From assembly GCA_002343505.1 (NCBI GenBank), contig DDQZ01000097.1, positions 36,109-54,482 of the forward strand: a stretch of 18,374 nucleotides of DNA, given 5' to 3'. Positions within the stretch are counted from its first letter, which is position 1. The number at the start of each line of letters is the position of its first letter. Shown here one piece after another: positions 1 to 7,000 of this stretch. The translations under genes and the position numbers were made by a program. Origin of the DNA: Verrucomicrobiaceae bacterium UBA2429 (lineage in GTDB: Bacteria > Verrucomicrobiota > Verrucomicrobiia > Verrucomicrobiales > Verrucomicrobiaceae). The notes beneath the pieces were generated by a model that saw nothing but the letters and a program-made list of their open reading frames with translations, was not told the origin of the DNA and did not search any database.

Positions 1-98
1 TGCGGCGCCGGGCGCAGCCGCACGACGTGCGGGGAAAGCGAGACGGGACGGTCAAAGTCGTACCGTGTGACGTGACGAAGGGCGACGTGAATGGCCAT
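1..98 (-). CDS. Transglutaminase-like family protein, N-terminal fragment (runs off left edge)
   Basis: Reading the minus strand from the ATG at 98 gives 32 codons that stay open to the window edge. The peptide starts MAIHVALRHVTRYDFDRPV and continues with SLSPHVVRLRPAP. This is the pattern of the bacterial transglutaminase-like N-terminal region (the beta-sandwich before the Cys-His-Asp transglutaminase core), whose members typically begin with a short run leading to H-x-T-x-Y-x-(F/Y)-(D/S)-R-P-V and then L-x-P-x-x-(I/V)-R-L-R-P. The catalytic core would lie outside the window, so activity cannot be judged. The ATG is chosen because it is the usual first residue of the family. No strong Shine-Dalgarno sequence is visible upstream. 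A frame in the opposite direction (27-224) is a shadow of this gene. Confidence 0.72.
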   Translation of the reverse strand, partial: MAIHVALRHVTRYDFDRPVSLSPHVVRLRPAP

Positions 99-168
99 GC
101 AGGGGGGGTTGGTATTCTCATGCCAAAGCACGGTGCGTGCCAGCGGGAGGCTGGGAAAGTTAAAGTCC

Positions 169-196
169 GAACTTCGAAGCTCGATATTCGAAGTTC
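169..196. repeat. Perfect inverted repeat (10-bp arms, 8-nt loop)
   Basis: GAACTTCGAA at 169-178 is the exact reverse complement of TTCGAAGTTC at 187-196, separated by 8 bases. It lies in the gap between the transglutaminase start and the IS5-type fragment. There is no T-run on either side, so a Rho-independent terminator is unlikely. An operator for the divergent transglutaminase gene or a remnant of a mobile-element end are both possible. Confidence 0.6.
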
Positions 197-279
197 TGAG
201 GGGGGATTCCGACTTGCCATTTAGAGCCTGTCTGGCAAATAGCTGGAACGAGTAAACCCGGGTGCCATGGTGGCGATGC

Positions 280-393
280 ATGTCCAGCAAGACGTGTCAA
301 CCCGCCGGCCACGCCACCGACCTCACAGACGCTCAATGGGCGTTGATTGAACCCCTCCTCTTTCCCTCAGGAGCCAAACGCGGGCGCGGGCGG
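280..393 (+). pseudogene. IS5-family transposase, N-terminal remnant
   Basis: From the ATG at 280 the frame reads MSSKTCQPAGHATDLTDAQW, then ALIEPLLFPSGAKRGRGR. The core D-L-T-D-A-Q-W-A-L-I-E-P-L-L is the signature of the small N-terminal domain (DUF4096-type) found in IS5-family transposases of the IS427 group. A full protein would continue with a G-R-P-R stretch and a DDE domain. Here the similarity stops near 390, and the reading frame then runs antisense through a hydrolase fragment. The element is therefore a remnant of about 38 codons. The sequence GAGCCTGTCTGGCAAAT upstream (about 226-242) could be what is left of its terminal inverted repeat, but the other end is absent so this cannot be confirmed. 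The right boundary is approximate. Confidence 0.7.
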
Positions 394-525
394 GCGGGAG
401 CCGTTCAGGTTCATGGCCAGGGCGGCGTAGCCGCGCCGCGCCCAGAGGTGGACCCAGTCGGCAAAGGCGGTGCCGCCCCCGCCGTGGATGAGGATGACGC
501 CGGGAAAGGGCGGCTTGGCTGGTGT
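394..525 (-). pseudogene. Alpha/beta-hydrolase (acetylxylan esterase/dienelactone hydrolase-like) internal fragment
   Basis: On the minus strand the frame reads PPFPGVILIHGGGGTAFADW, then VHLWARRGYAALAMNLNG. The strand-turn H-G-G-G-G-T-A-F-x-x-W, followed by W-x-x-R-G-Y-A-A-L-A-M-(D/N), is the oxyanion-hole region of secreted acetylxylan-esterase/dienelactone-hydrolase-type enzymes. Only about 44 codons remain. The nucleophile elbow, the acid and the catalytic His are missing, so this cannot be active. The fragment joins the broken IS3 transposase on one side (about 512-525) and the IS5-type remnant on the other (about 380-395). It is not a standalone gene and has no plausible start. It is most likely part of a host gene left behind by insertion and deletion events. 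Confidence 0.68.
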
Positions 526-1529
526 ATTGGCAGCCACGGTCGCTGTGGTGGAGCAAGTCGCGCAGATCCATGACCACGCCGTGCCCTCAGGGCGCGCTGC
601 AAGGCGCTGTCTGGCAGTTCAGTGGCGAGACTAGGGCCAGCGTTCCAACCGATGATGCGGCGGCTATAAAGGTCCATCTCGGCGGCGACATACAGCCAGC
701 CTTCGCCGGTGGGCAGACAAGAGCCGAGCGAAGCGAGACAGCCAGCACGCAGTGCTGCCCGAAGGGTGAGCGCAGCGAAGCAAATGTCAGTGACCCAGGC
801 CTGGTTGGGCCGCGTGGGCGCGGGCTGTGAGCCGAGCAGGTTGGGCGAGGTGTGGCTGGTTTTGTCAGCCTGCGTGGTGCGCGGCACGAAGCGGCGCTTT
901 TGACGCACCTGGAGGTGTTGCTCGCGCATGAGACGGCGGACACGGTTTTTACCATGTCGCAGGCCGCGCTGGCGCAGGGCGGCCACCAGACGCGGGCTGC
1001 CGTAGGTCTGACGGCTGAGGGCGAACTCCTCGCCGAGGGCGCAGGCCAGCGTCTGGTCCTGCTGGCGGCGTTTGCGCCGGGGCTTGCGCCGATGGTCATG
1101 ATAGCCGCTGCGGCTGACTTCCAGGGCGAGGCAGGCTTCGGTGAGGTTCATGGCTGGGAGATCGCGGCGAAGGGTGTCGATGAGTTCGAAGCGTGGGCCT
1201 CCTGCTGGGCAACGATAGCCAAGGCCATTTTTAAAAATGTCGTTCTGACGGCGCAGGGAGGCCACTTCGCGCTGCATGGCGGCGATCTCCACCGCTGCGG
1301 CGACGGCACCGGGGCCGCCTGCGCTCGCCAACGCGGCGCTGCGCGCCTGCGTGTGGCTCGCTGCGGCAGCCCCGGTGCCGTAGAGCTTCCTCCAGTCGCG
1401 CAGGTTCCAGGGGGAGACGCCCAGATCGCGGGCGAGTTGCGCGGCCTTGCGACCGCCCTCCAGCAGCGCGACAGCGTCGCGCTTGAACTGCTCGTCATAG
1501 GAGCGTCTTGGTGTTGTTGTGTTGTTCAT
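515..1529 (-). pseudogene. IS3-family transposase (OrfA-OrfB), frameshifted and truncated
   Basis: The minus-strand frame from 1529 starts MNNTTTPRRSYDEQFKRDAV, a typical OrfA helix-turn-helix (A-x-x-L-G-V-S-P-W-N-L-R-D-W). It is followed by the leucine-zipper stretch E-V-A-S-L-R-R-Q-N-D. OrfB follows in the same frame: N-L-T-E-A-C-L-A-L-E-V-S-R-S-G-Y, then Y-G-S-P-R-L, then the first DDE aspartate in QAWVTDI, then PTGEGWLYVAAEMDLYSRR. A second frameshift near 550-590 moves the second catalytic block, HHSDRGCQYTS, into another frame. The sequence breaks off right there, so the catalytic Glu and about the last 80 residues are missing. A palindromic insertion of about 63 bp sits between TDI and PTGEG. 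OrfA and OrfB being continuous appears to come from an extra base in a T5A5 run (1228-1237). The element cannot make an active transposase. Confidence 0.88.
726..788. repeat. Small palindromic insertion (about 63 bp) inside the IS3 orfB remnant
   Basis: Compared with ordinary IS3 OrfB proteins, which read W-V-T-D-I-x-(Y/x)-L-P-T-G-E-G-W, this copy has about 20-21 additional residues between TDI and PTGEG. The matching DNA contains GAGCGAAGCGAG near 724-736, the hairpin CAGCAC-GCA-GTGCTG near 742-756 and GAGCGCAGCGAAGC near 768-781. The length is a multiple of three, so the frame is kept. This looks like a small non-autonomous repeat inserted into a transposase gene. The exact ends are estimated from protein alignment by eye. 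Confidence 0.55.
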
Positions 1530-1539
1530 GTTCGGCTTG

Positions 1540-1552
1540 GGGTTATTAACCC
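1540..1552. repeat. 13-bp palindrome upstream of the IS3 remnant
   Basis: GGGTTA-T-TAACCC is a perfect palindrome around 1546, about 10 bp upstream of the OrfA start at 1529. It could be an operator or part of the terminal region of the element. A matching copy at the other end cannot be sought because that end is deleted. Confidence 0.4.
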
Positions 1553-1584
1553 TACTTTTGCCGTCCGGGAGAACGAAGAAGGTT

Positions 1585-1656
1585 CAAACCCAAGAACTCA
1601 CCACCCTCCGCGAGTGACTCCTGCCCATGCTCATGAACGGCCAGGTGAGGGTGGGG
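1585..1656. repeat. Long direct repeat, copy 1 (pair with 2669-2739)
   Basis: This stretch of 72 bases matches 2669-2739 with only about five differences by eye, including an identical core CTCCTGCCCATGCTCATGAA plus CGGCCAGGTGA. Both copies are in the same orientation, and together they bracket the REP units and the HUH transposase gene. Copy 1 starts just upstream of the IS3 remnant. Confidence 0.85.
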
Positions 1657-1708
1657 TGAATGGTGGGTTGGGGCGCATCCCCCCATGACATCCCAGGCCA
1701 AAGGCCTG

Positions 1709-1782
1709 AACTATCGCAGCCCAGGGCAACGCCCTGGGAACAAGACACCCGAAAGCCCAGAGCCCTGAAGGGGCGACCTAAC
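1709..1782 (+). repeat. REP-like unit, forward
   Basis: The unit reads AACTATCGCAG, then the hairpin CCCAGGGC-AAC-GCCCTGGG (1720-1738), then a spacer, then CCCTGAAGGGGCGACCTAAC (1763-1782). A smaller hairpin, CAGGCC-AAA-GGCCTG (1694-1708), lies immediately before it. The same layout recurs at 2001-2076 and, inverted, at 1804-1897 and 2547-2642. Confidence 0.8.
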
Positions 1783-1803
1783 CCGAATGTCATGCCCGCC
1801 ACC

Positions 1804-1897
1804 ATTAGGCCGCCCCTTCAGGTCTCATGCGTCTTTGCATCGCCAAACCCAGGGCGCTGCCCTGGGCTGCGGTAGGTCGTCCCGTTGGGACTTCAAA
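1804..1897 (-). repeat. REP-like unit, reverse
   Basis: ATTAGGCCGCCCCTTCAGG (1804-1822) is the inverted form of the tail of the forward unit. It is followed by the hairpin CCCAGGGC-GCT-GCCCTGGG (1848-1866), then CTGCGGTAG, then a second hairpin GTCCC-GTT-GGGAC (1879-1891). Together with 1709-1782 it forms a head-to-head REP pair able to fold into a long hairpin. A further partial unit, GCTGCGATAGG plus the hairpin GCGCC-TGT-GGCGC, follows at 1915-1945. Confidence 0.8.
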
Positions 1898-2000
1898 CCC
1901 TTCTGCCCCCCTGTGCTGCGATAGGCCGCGCCTGTGGCGCTTCGAACTTGGAAAAGCAGGGCATTGCGGAGAGTTGTCATTCTTCTGCGCCAACGGTGCA

Positions 2001-2076
2001 AACTACCGTAGCCCAAGGCAACGCCCTGGGATTATGATGCCAGATGAAATCTCGAAGCCCTGAAAGGGCGACTTAA
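2001..2076 (+). repeat. REP-like unit, forward, immediately upstream of the HUH transposase
   Basis: The unit reads AACTACCGTAG, then CCCAAGGCAACGCCCTGGG (2012-2030), then a spacer, then GCCCTGAAAGGGCGACTTAAC (2057-2076). It has the same architecture as 1709-1782 and ends 22 bp before the transposase ATG. It forms an inverted pair with the unit at 2547-2642 across the gene. Confidence 0.78.
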
Positions 2077-2098
2077 CTCCCAACACGCCTCATTCTCC

Positions 2099-2551
2099 AT
2101 GCCGCAATCTCTCGCTAACATTTACATCCATCTGATCTTTTCCACAAAAGAACGGCATCCCTTTCTCACGGATGCCGTGCGCCCTGACCTTCATGCCTAC
2201 ATGGCAACGGTGCTGGCGAATCTGAACTCCCCGGCGGTGCTCATCAACTCGGTGGCTGACCATGTGCATGTCCTTTTCAACATGGGCCGCACGGTCACGC
2301 TGGCTCAAGTGGTGGAGGATGTGAAGAAATCGTCTTCAAAATGGATCAAGACGCAGGGAGAGAATCTGGCCACCTTTGCATGGCAGGCCGGCTACGGCGG
2401 ATTTTCAGTGAGTGCGTCCAACGTGCCGAAGGTGGCGAATTACATTCGCGGCCAGGAGGAGCATCATCGGGTGAAGAGCTTCCAAGAGGAATACCGGGAG
2501 TTCCTCAACAAACACAACATTCCATATGATGAACGGTATGTGTGGGATTAG
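2099..2551 (+). CDS. REP-associated tyrosine transposase (IS200/IS605-like, Y1_Tnp)
   Basis: The 150-residue product is a single-domain HUH endonuclease of the Y1 transposase family. The HUH motif is H55-V-H57 in VADHVHVLF. The catalytic tyrosine is Y115 in VANYIRGQEEHH. The N-terminus, N-I-Y-I-H-L-I-F-S-T-K, is the usual first strand of the family. W-Q-A-G-Y-G-G-F-S-V-S is the conserved stretch before the tyrosine helix. The gene appears intact and of normal length for this family. Members nick and rejoin single-stranded DNA at hairpins, and the REP-associated branch is found beside the palindromic repeats it is thought to process. Here forward and reverse repeats lie on both sides. The stop codon TAG (2549-2551) is part of the downstream repeat. 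No clear ribosome-binding site precedes the ATG. It may be a domesticated single-copy gene rather than a self-mobile element. Confidence 0.92.
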   Translation: MPQSLANIYIHLIFSTKERHPFLTDAVRPDLHAYMATVLANLNSPAVLINSVADHVHVLFNMGRTVTLAQVVEDVKKSSSKWIKTQGENLATFAWQAGYGGFSVSASNVPKVANYIRGQEEHHRVKSFQEEYREFLNKHNIPYDERYVWD

Positions 2552-2642
2552 GCCGCCCCTTCAGGACTCATGCGTGGTTGATTCCGCCAAACCCAGGGCG
2601 TTGCCATGGGCTGCGATAGAACGCCCCTTCGGGACTCCAAAC
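2547..2642 (-). repeat. REP-like unit, reverse, overlapping the transposase stop codon
   Basis: ATTAGGCCGCCCCTTCAGG at 2547-2565 is identical to 1804-1822. It is followed by CCCAGGGCGTTGCCATGGG (2592-2610), CTGCGATAG and CGCCCCTTCGGGACTCCAAA (2622-2641). It corresponds unit for unit to 1804-1897 and is inverted relative to 2001-2076. The first bases supply the TAG stop of the transposase gene. Confidence 0.8.
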
Positions 2643-2668
2643 GGCTCTTGAACAAGTCCCCCGAACAA

Positions 2669-2739
2669 CAAACCCATGAACTCACCACATCCGCGAGTGG
2701 CTCCTGCCCATGCTCATGAACGGCCAGGTGACGGTGGGG
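2669..2739. repeat. Long direct repeat, copy 2 (pair with 1585-1656)
   Basis: This is the second copy of the roughly 72-bp repeat described at 1585-1656. It lies downstream of the last REP-like unit. The two copies are about 1.08 kb apart and in the same orientation. Conceptual translations of such repeats give spurious short peptides (for example T-W-P-F-M-S-M-G-R-S-H-S-R), so no gene is called here. Confidence 0.85.
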
Positions 2740-2883
2740 AGATAAAGACGGCTGCGCCGGACGGAAATCCGCAACAGCGGCAAAGCCAAGAACGCACTGT
2801 TCCACTTTCCTTTGCCCTCCTTGGCGCGCAGGTCCAATTCATCAGCAACCTCCCGGGCGGCACCGGTCCGGAAAGCGTGCGCG
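2740..2883. other. Gene-free stretch downstream of the SPFH gene
   Basis: Between the direct repeat and the SPFH stop codon I see no gene with a recognisable product, no hairpin followed by a T-run, and no RNA gene. The minus-strand frame through it is open and continues into the repeat, but it has no recognisable domain. The SPFH transcript must end somewhere in or beyond this stretch. Confidence 0.5.
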
Positions 2884-3960
2884 TCAATGCGCGAGGAACT
2901 CGTCGAGGGCGGCCTGGGTGACGCGGTATTGCGCGCCGATCTTTTTGCCTTTGATGTCGCCGGCTTCGATGCTGGCGATGACATCGGCCTCGGTGACGCC
3001 GAGGGTCTGGGCGACCTGGGCGGGCGTCAGGATGCCCGCGGGGGCTGCCGGCGTGGGAACGGCGGTGGCGGCGCCGGGCAGAGGAGGAGGCTGCTGCTGT
3101 CCCTGCATGTTGAAGGCTCCCTGCTGCATCATTTGCTGGGCCATGCCGAAGCCCATGGCCATCTCGGCGGCGGTGCCGCCCATGCCGCCGCCGCCCTGGG
3201 CGATTCCCTGGGCCATTTGATACTTCACATAGTCGTTGAGATTGCCGATGGCGCTCATGCTGGAGCGCTTGTCTATGGCCTGCTCGACCTCGGGGGGGAC
3301 GCTGGCGTTTTCCAGGACGAAGCTGGTGATCTCGATGCCGTATTTGGACTGGGTCTGCGGATTGATGAGCGGCAGCAGGGCCTCGCCGAGCTCGCCGTAG
3401 CGGGTGGCGAGGTCGAGCACGGGGACTTTGGCGGTGGCGAGCGCCTCGGTGAAGACGCTGACGATGCGGCTGCGCATGGTGTCGGCGAACTCGTCGAGGC
3501 GGAAGTGGTGGTCGGAACCGGCCACCTCCTTGAGGAAAAGCGGCACGTCGCAGACGCGGAAGTCGAAGGTGCCGAAGGCGCGCACGCGGACGATGCCGAA
3601 GTCGGCGTCGCGCATCATGACGGGGTTGCTGGTGCCCCATTTGTTGCCGGTGAAGAGGCGGGTGTTGACGAAGTAGATGTCGGCTTTGAAGGGGGACTCG
3701 AAGCCGTATTTCCAGCCTTTGAGGGTGGAGAGGATGGGGATGTTGTCGGTGACGAGGTCGTGCTTGCCGGGGCCGAAGGTGTCGCCGAACTGGCCCAGAT
3801 AGACGAACTGCGCGGTCTGGGACTCGCGGACGATGAGCTGGGCGCCGCGCTTGATCTCCTTGTCCTCGTCGGGAAAGCGCCAGGAGAGGGTGTCGCGCGA
3901 GTCGTCCTGCCACTGGATGATTTCGAGAAACTGGCCTTTGAGGTAGTTGATGAGGCTCAT
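2884..3960 (-). CDS. SPFH-domain (YdjI-like) protein with C-terminal excisionase-type HTH
   Basis: The product has 358 residues. Residues 1-250 resemble the YdjI/virion-core-like SPFH family. They begin with M-S-L-I-N-Y-L-K-G-Q-F, include I-P-I-L-S-T-L-K-G-W-K-Y-G-F (74-87), F-V-N-T-R-x-F-T-x-x-K-W-G-T (97-110) and the R-A-F-G-T-F-D-F-R-V block (127-136). A Gly/Met/Gln-rich linker (251-290) and a Pro/Ala stretch (291-308) follow. Residues 311-358 (LTPAQVAQTLGVTEADVIAS, then G-x-x-x-G-K-K-I-G-A-Q-Y-R-V, then LDEFLA) match the helix-turn-helix_17/excisionase fold. In Bacillus, YdjI works with a PspA-type protein in membrane stress. That is family knowledge and has not been shown here. No transmembrane segment or signal peptide is visible. 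The gene diverges from the FHA/Hsp70 cluster across 81 bp. The HTH may read DNA, or may act as a protein-binding module as zinc ribbons and GYF domains do in relatives. Confidence 0.85.
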   Translation of the reverse strand: MSLINYLKGQFLEIIQWQDDSRDTLSWRFPDEDKEIKRGAQLIVRESQTAQFVYLGQFGDTFGPGKHDLVTDNIPILSTLKGWKYGFESPFKADIYFVNTRLFTGNKWGTSNPVMMRDADFGIVRVRAFGTFDFRVCDVPLFLKEVAGSDHHFRLDEFADTMRSRIVSVFTEALATAKVPVLDLATRYGELGEALLPLINPQTQSKYGIEITSFVLENASVPPEVEQAIDKRSSMSAIGNLNDYVKYQMAQGIAQGGGGMGGTAAEMAMGFGMAQQMMQQGAFNMQGQQQPPPLPGAATAVPTPAAPAGILTPAQVAQTLGVTEADVIASIEAGDIKGKKIGAQYRVTQAALDEFLAH

Positions 3961-3987
3961 GCGAGGAATGCTGCGGGGATTCGTGGT

Positions 3988-4016
3988 TTATTAGGATTGA
4001 TTTACTGATTTGCCAA
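3988..4016 (-). promoter_or_regulatory. Sigma-70-like promoter for the SPFH gene
   Basis: On the minus strand TTGGCA (4016-4011) and TAATAA (3993-3988) are separated by 17 bases, a good match to the -35/-10 consensus. The segment is a distinctly AT-rich island in GC-rich surroundings. Transcription would start near 3981, about 20 bases before the ATG at 3960. This is a sequence match only. Confidence 0.5.
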
Positions 4017-4025
4017 ACCTAATTT
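3997..4025 (+). promoter_or_regulatory. Sigma-70-like promoter for the FHA/Hsp70 cluster
   Basis: TTGATT (3997-4002) and TAATTT (4020-4025) are 17 bases apart on the plus strand. Transcription would start about 10 bases before the ATG at 4042, leaving almost no leader. The elements interleave with the opposite-strand promoter, so RNA polymerase could occupy only one at a time. Confidence 0.4.
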
Positions 4026-4041
4026 CGCCGCCCGCGCGCCC

Positions 4042-7000
4042 ATGCCCTATCTGGCTTTCAACCTCAACGACGGAAATGAGTTCGTCTTCGATCTGCTCGA
4101 AGAGCGGCTCTCCATCGGCAGGGATTCGAAGAACGACATCGTCATCAACAACAGCTACATCAGCGGTTTTCATGCCGAGTTTGTGCGCCAGCCGGACGGT
4201 GTTTATGAACTGGTGGACCTGAAGTCCTCGAACGGTACCTTCGTCAACGGCAAGCGCATCGAGCGCGCCCGCGTCAAGGGCGGGGACAAGCTGCGCTTCG
4301 GCCAGCTCGACGCCCGCTTCCGCGAGCGCGCGCCCAAGGGTCTCGCTCCAGCCGAGATCAGCGCCCGTCCGCCAGGCCCCGCCAAAGACGCGCCCGCGCG
4401 CACCGACGGCCGCAGGGGCGACACGGAGTCTGTCCCCGCGCGCGATGCCGCCCCCAAGTCCGAGACCAGCCCGGTGGAAGTGTCGCGTCCGGCTTTGCCG
4501 CGCAGCGATCCCACGGGCAAAGGCCCCGCCGCCATGCCGCCGACGCCGGGCGTCATCCCGCAGCCCGACCCGGCGCTCGCGCGCCAGGCCGCCGAGTTGA
4601 AGGAGGAGATCGGCAAGCTGCGCCAGGAGCGCGACCTGCTGCGCGCCGAGAATGAAAAGGAAAACCGCCGCCGCGAGGAGGTGCGCGCCCTGGAGAAGCA
4701 GCTCGAAACCGCGCGCCACGAGCTGGCGGACACGGAATCCCGCCTCAAGGAAACGCGCGCCGCCGCCGATGAGGCGGCGAAGGCCGCGGGCGATGTGAAA
4801 TCCAAGCGCCGCGAGGCCGGAAACCTCGACAGCCAGGTGGAGTCCGCACGCACCGAGCTGGAGAAAATCCGCGCCGACATCGCCACCGCCACGCAGAGCC
4901 TGCAAGCCCTTCACAACGATGCGGACAAGGCTCGTGAAAGCAGGCTGGCCGCAACACGGGAGAAGGAGGCTGCCAGCGCCGGGACGGACGCTTTGCGCAA
5001 GCAGGCCGCCGGAGCGGAGCAGCGCGCGCAGGAGCTGGCGCGGCAGATCGCGGAAGCGGAGACGCGTTTGTCCGGTCTCCAGAAAAGCGAGGCGGAGCGC
5101 CTGTCCGAAAGCAGCGCCGAACTGCAAAAACTGGCCGCCGAAGCCGCCGAGCGCCGTGCGGAACTGCAGACACTGACCCGCCAGACGACGGAGTTCAAGG
5201 CCGACCACGAGCAGGCCAGGAGCGAACTGGAGAAAACACGCGCGGATTTGTCCGCCGAAAAGCAGACGCTCGAAAATGAGAGGAAGGCCCTTGCCGGCGC
5301 CGTCGCCGCTTTGGAGAAGCAGAAAACCGACCTCGAGGCAACCACCCGCGCCAAGGCCGCCGAGGCCGTCGGCCTGCAAAGCCAGGTCAGCACCCTTGAA
5401 ACACGCGCCGCCGATCTCGCCAACAAGCTCGACGACCTCGCCTCCACCGACCAGCAGCTCAGCACCGCCAACGAGGCGCTCAAAGCCGTGGAGTCCCACA
5501 AGGCCGAGGTCGCGGCCGCCATCGTGCAGATGACCCGCGATCGGGACGATCTCACCCGCGACCTGCTCGCCGCCACCGAGAAGGGCAAGGCCCAGCACGG
5601 ACTCACGCGCGCGCTGAGCGAAAAACGCGCCGCGATGGAAAAGGAAATCGCCGCCATCGAGGAGCAAAAAGCCGCGCTCTCCACCGAGCTTGGCAAACTC
5701 AAGGAGACTCTGCGACAGACCGCCGCCGATCTGGACAACAGCCGCGCCGCCCAGGCCGAAGCCGAGGAAAAAACCCGCGCCGCCCGCGAGCAAGCGACCG
5801 CCACGGATAAGCAGCACTCGGCGTTGAGCGCGGACGTGTCGCGACTGCGGGAGCAGGTCCATGCCGCGGACAGCGAACTCGAACGCCTGCGCCAGGATTC
5901 CGCGCGGGAGCTGCAGAGCGCGGAAAAATCCCGCGCCGAACACGAGCAGCACCAGAACCGCCTGCGCGACACGCAGACGCAGATCAGCGGGCTGGAGACA
6001 TTGCTCGCCACGCTCGCCGCCACCCAGGCCGAGCGCCAGCAGCATCTCGGCAGCCTCATCTTGCGCGAGAAGGAGGCCGCTTCCCAGCTCGACAGCCTGA
6101 GCCAGCAGGTCAGCGCCGCCGAGGCGCGGCTGGAGGTGCTCCAGGCCCAGGCCAAAGTCCACGAGGAAAAACTTTCCCAACTCGCCGATTCGGAGAGGCG
6201 GCTCGCCGAGGCCAAAGCGGCGCTGCTCACCGCCGGAGATGAACTTGAGGCCGCACGCGCCGAGACCGCCCGCCTGCGCGAGGAGCGCGCCGAGCATGAG
6301 CAGAACCTGCCCGCTTTGCGCGAGTCCGTCACCCAGGCGCAGACATCACTGGCCGCCCTGCGCAAAGACCAGGCGGCGGCAGAGACCACCGTGGCCGAGC
6401 TCGCCCGCCAGAGCTCCGGGCTGGAGCAAAAGCTGGCGGAACTGCGCAAGACCGAGAAGCAGCTCGATGAGGCCGGCGCCGCGCTTTCCATCAAACAGCA
6501 GGAGCAGGAAAGTCTGGCCGCGGCGCTGCAGGAGATGCAGGGCCGTCGTGCCGAGCACGAGGGGGTGCTGCCTGGGCTCGTCACAAAGGTCGAGGCGCTG
6601 CGCGCCGAGTCCGCGAAGCTCTCGCAGGACAAGCAGACCACCCTGCGCGCGCTGGAGACCGCCCAGGCGGCGCGCGGCGAGGCCGAGTCCCAGGCCGCCG
6701 CGCTGCGGCTTGAGGCGGAGCAGATCGAGAAGCTGCTCGTCGAAAAGCGCGGCACACTCGAAGCCGACACCCGCGCCAAGCTGGAGGCCATCGGCAAGGC
6801 AGAGTCCCGCCTCACCGAACTGAACACCGCGCTCGACGAGGCCAAAAAGCGCCTCGCCGAAGCCGAGGCCGCCGCCGTCAAAACACGCGAGGAGGAGGCC
6901 GCGCTGCGCAGGCAGATCCCCGCCATGCACACCGAGACCGCCGGTCTTCAAGCGCTGTTGGCAACCCTGTCGCGCGAGCGCGACGAGGCCTCGCAATATG

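Noticed and set aside
1584..2016. Short frames within the REP region that resemble annotated hypothetical proteins
   Set aside because: They are translations of REP units and direct repeats (peptides such as C-S-Q-G-V-A-L-G-C-D), with no start signals and no conserved function.
1709..2642. Possible CRISPR array from the repeated palindromic units
   Set aside because: Units alternate in orientation, have irregular spacing, are only moderately similar and surround an HUH transposase. There are no regular spacers or cas genes.
2812..4008. 398-codon plus-strand frame opposite the SPFH gene
   Set aside because: The minus-strand frame has clear SPFH and HTH motifs, whereas this one is a Gly/Ala/Asp-rich shadow.
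3991..6297. Minus-strand open frames of 768 and 673 codons opposite the FHA/coiled-coil gene, and a 422-codon one at 6346-7614
   Set aside because: They mirror the repetitive Ala/Glu/Lys/Arg coding of the coiled coil and give low-complexity Leu/Gly/Ala or Ser-rich peptides with no recognisable family.
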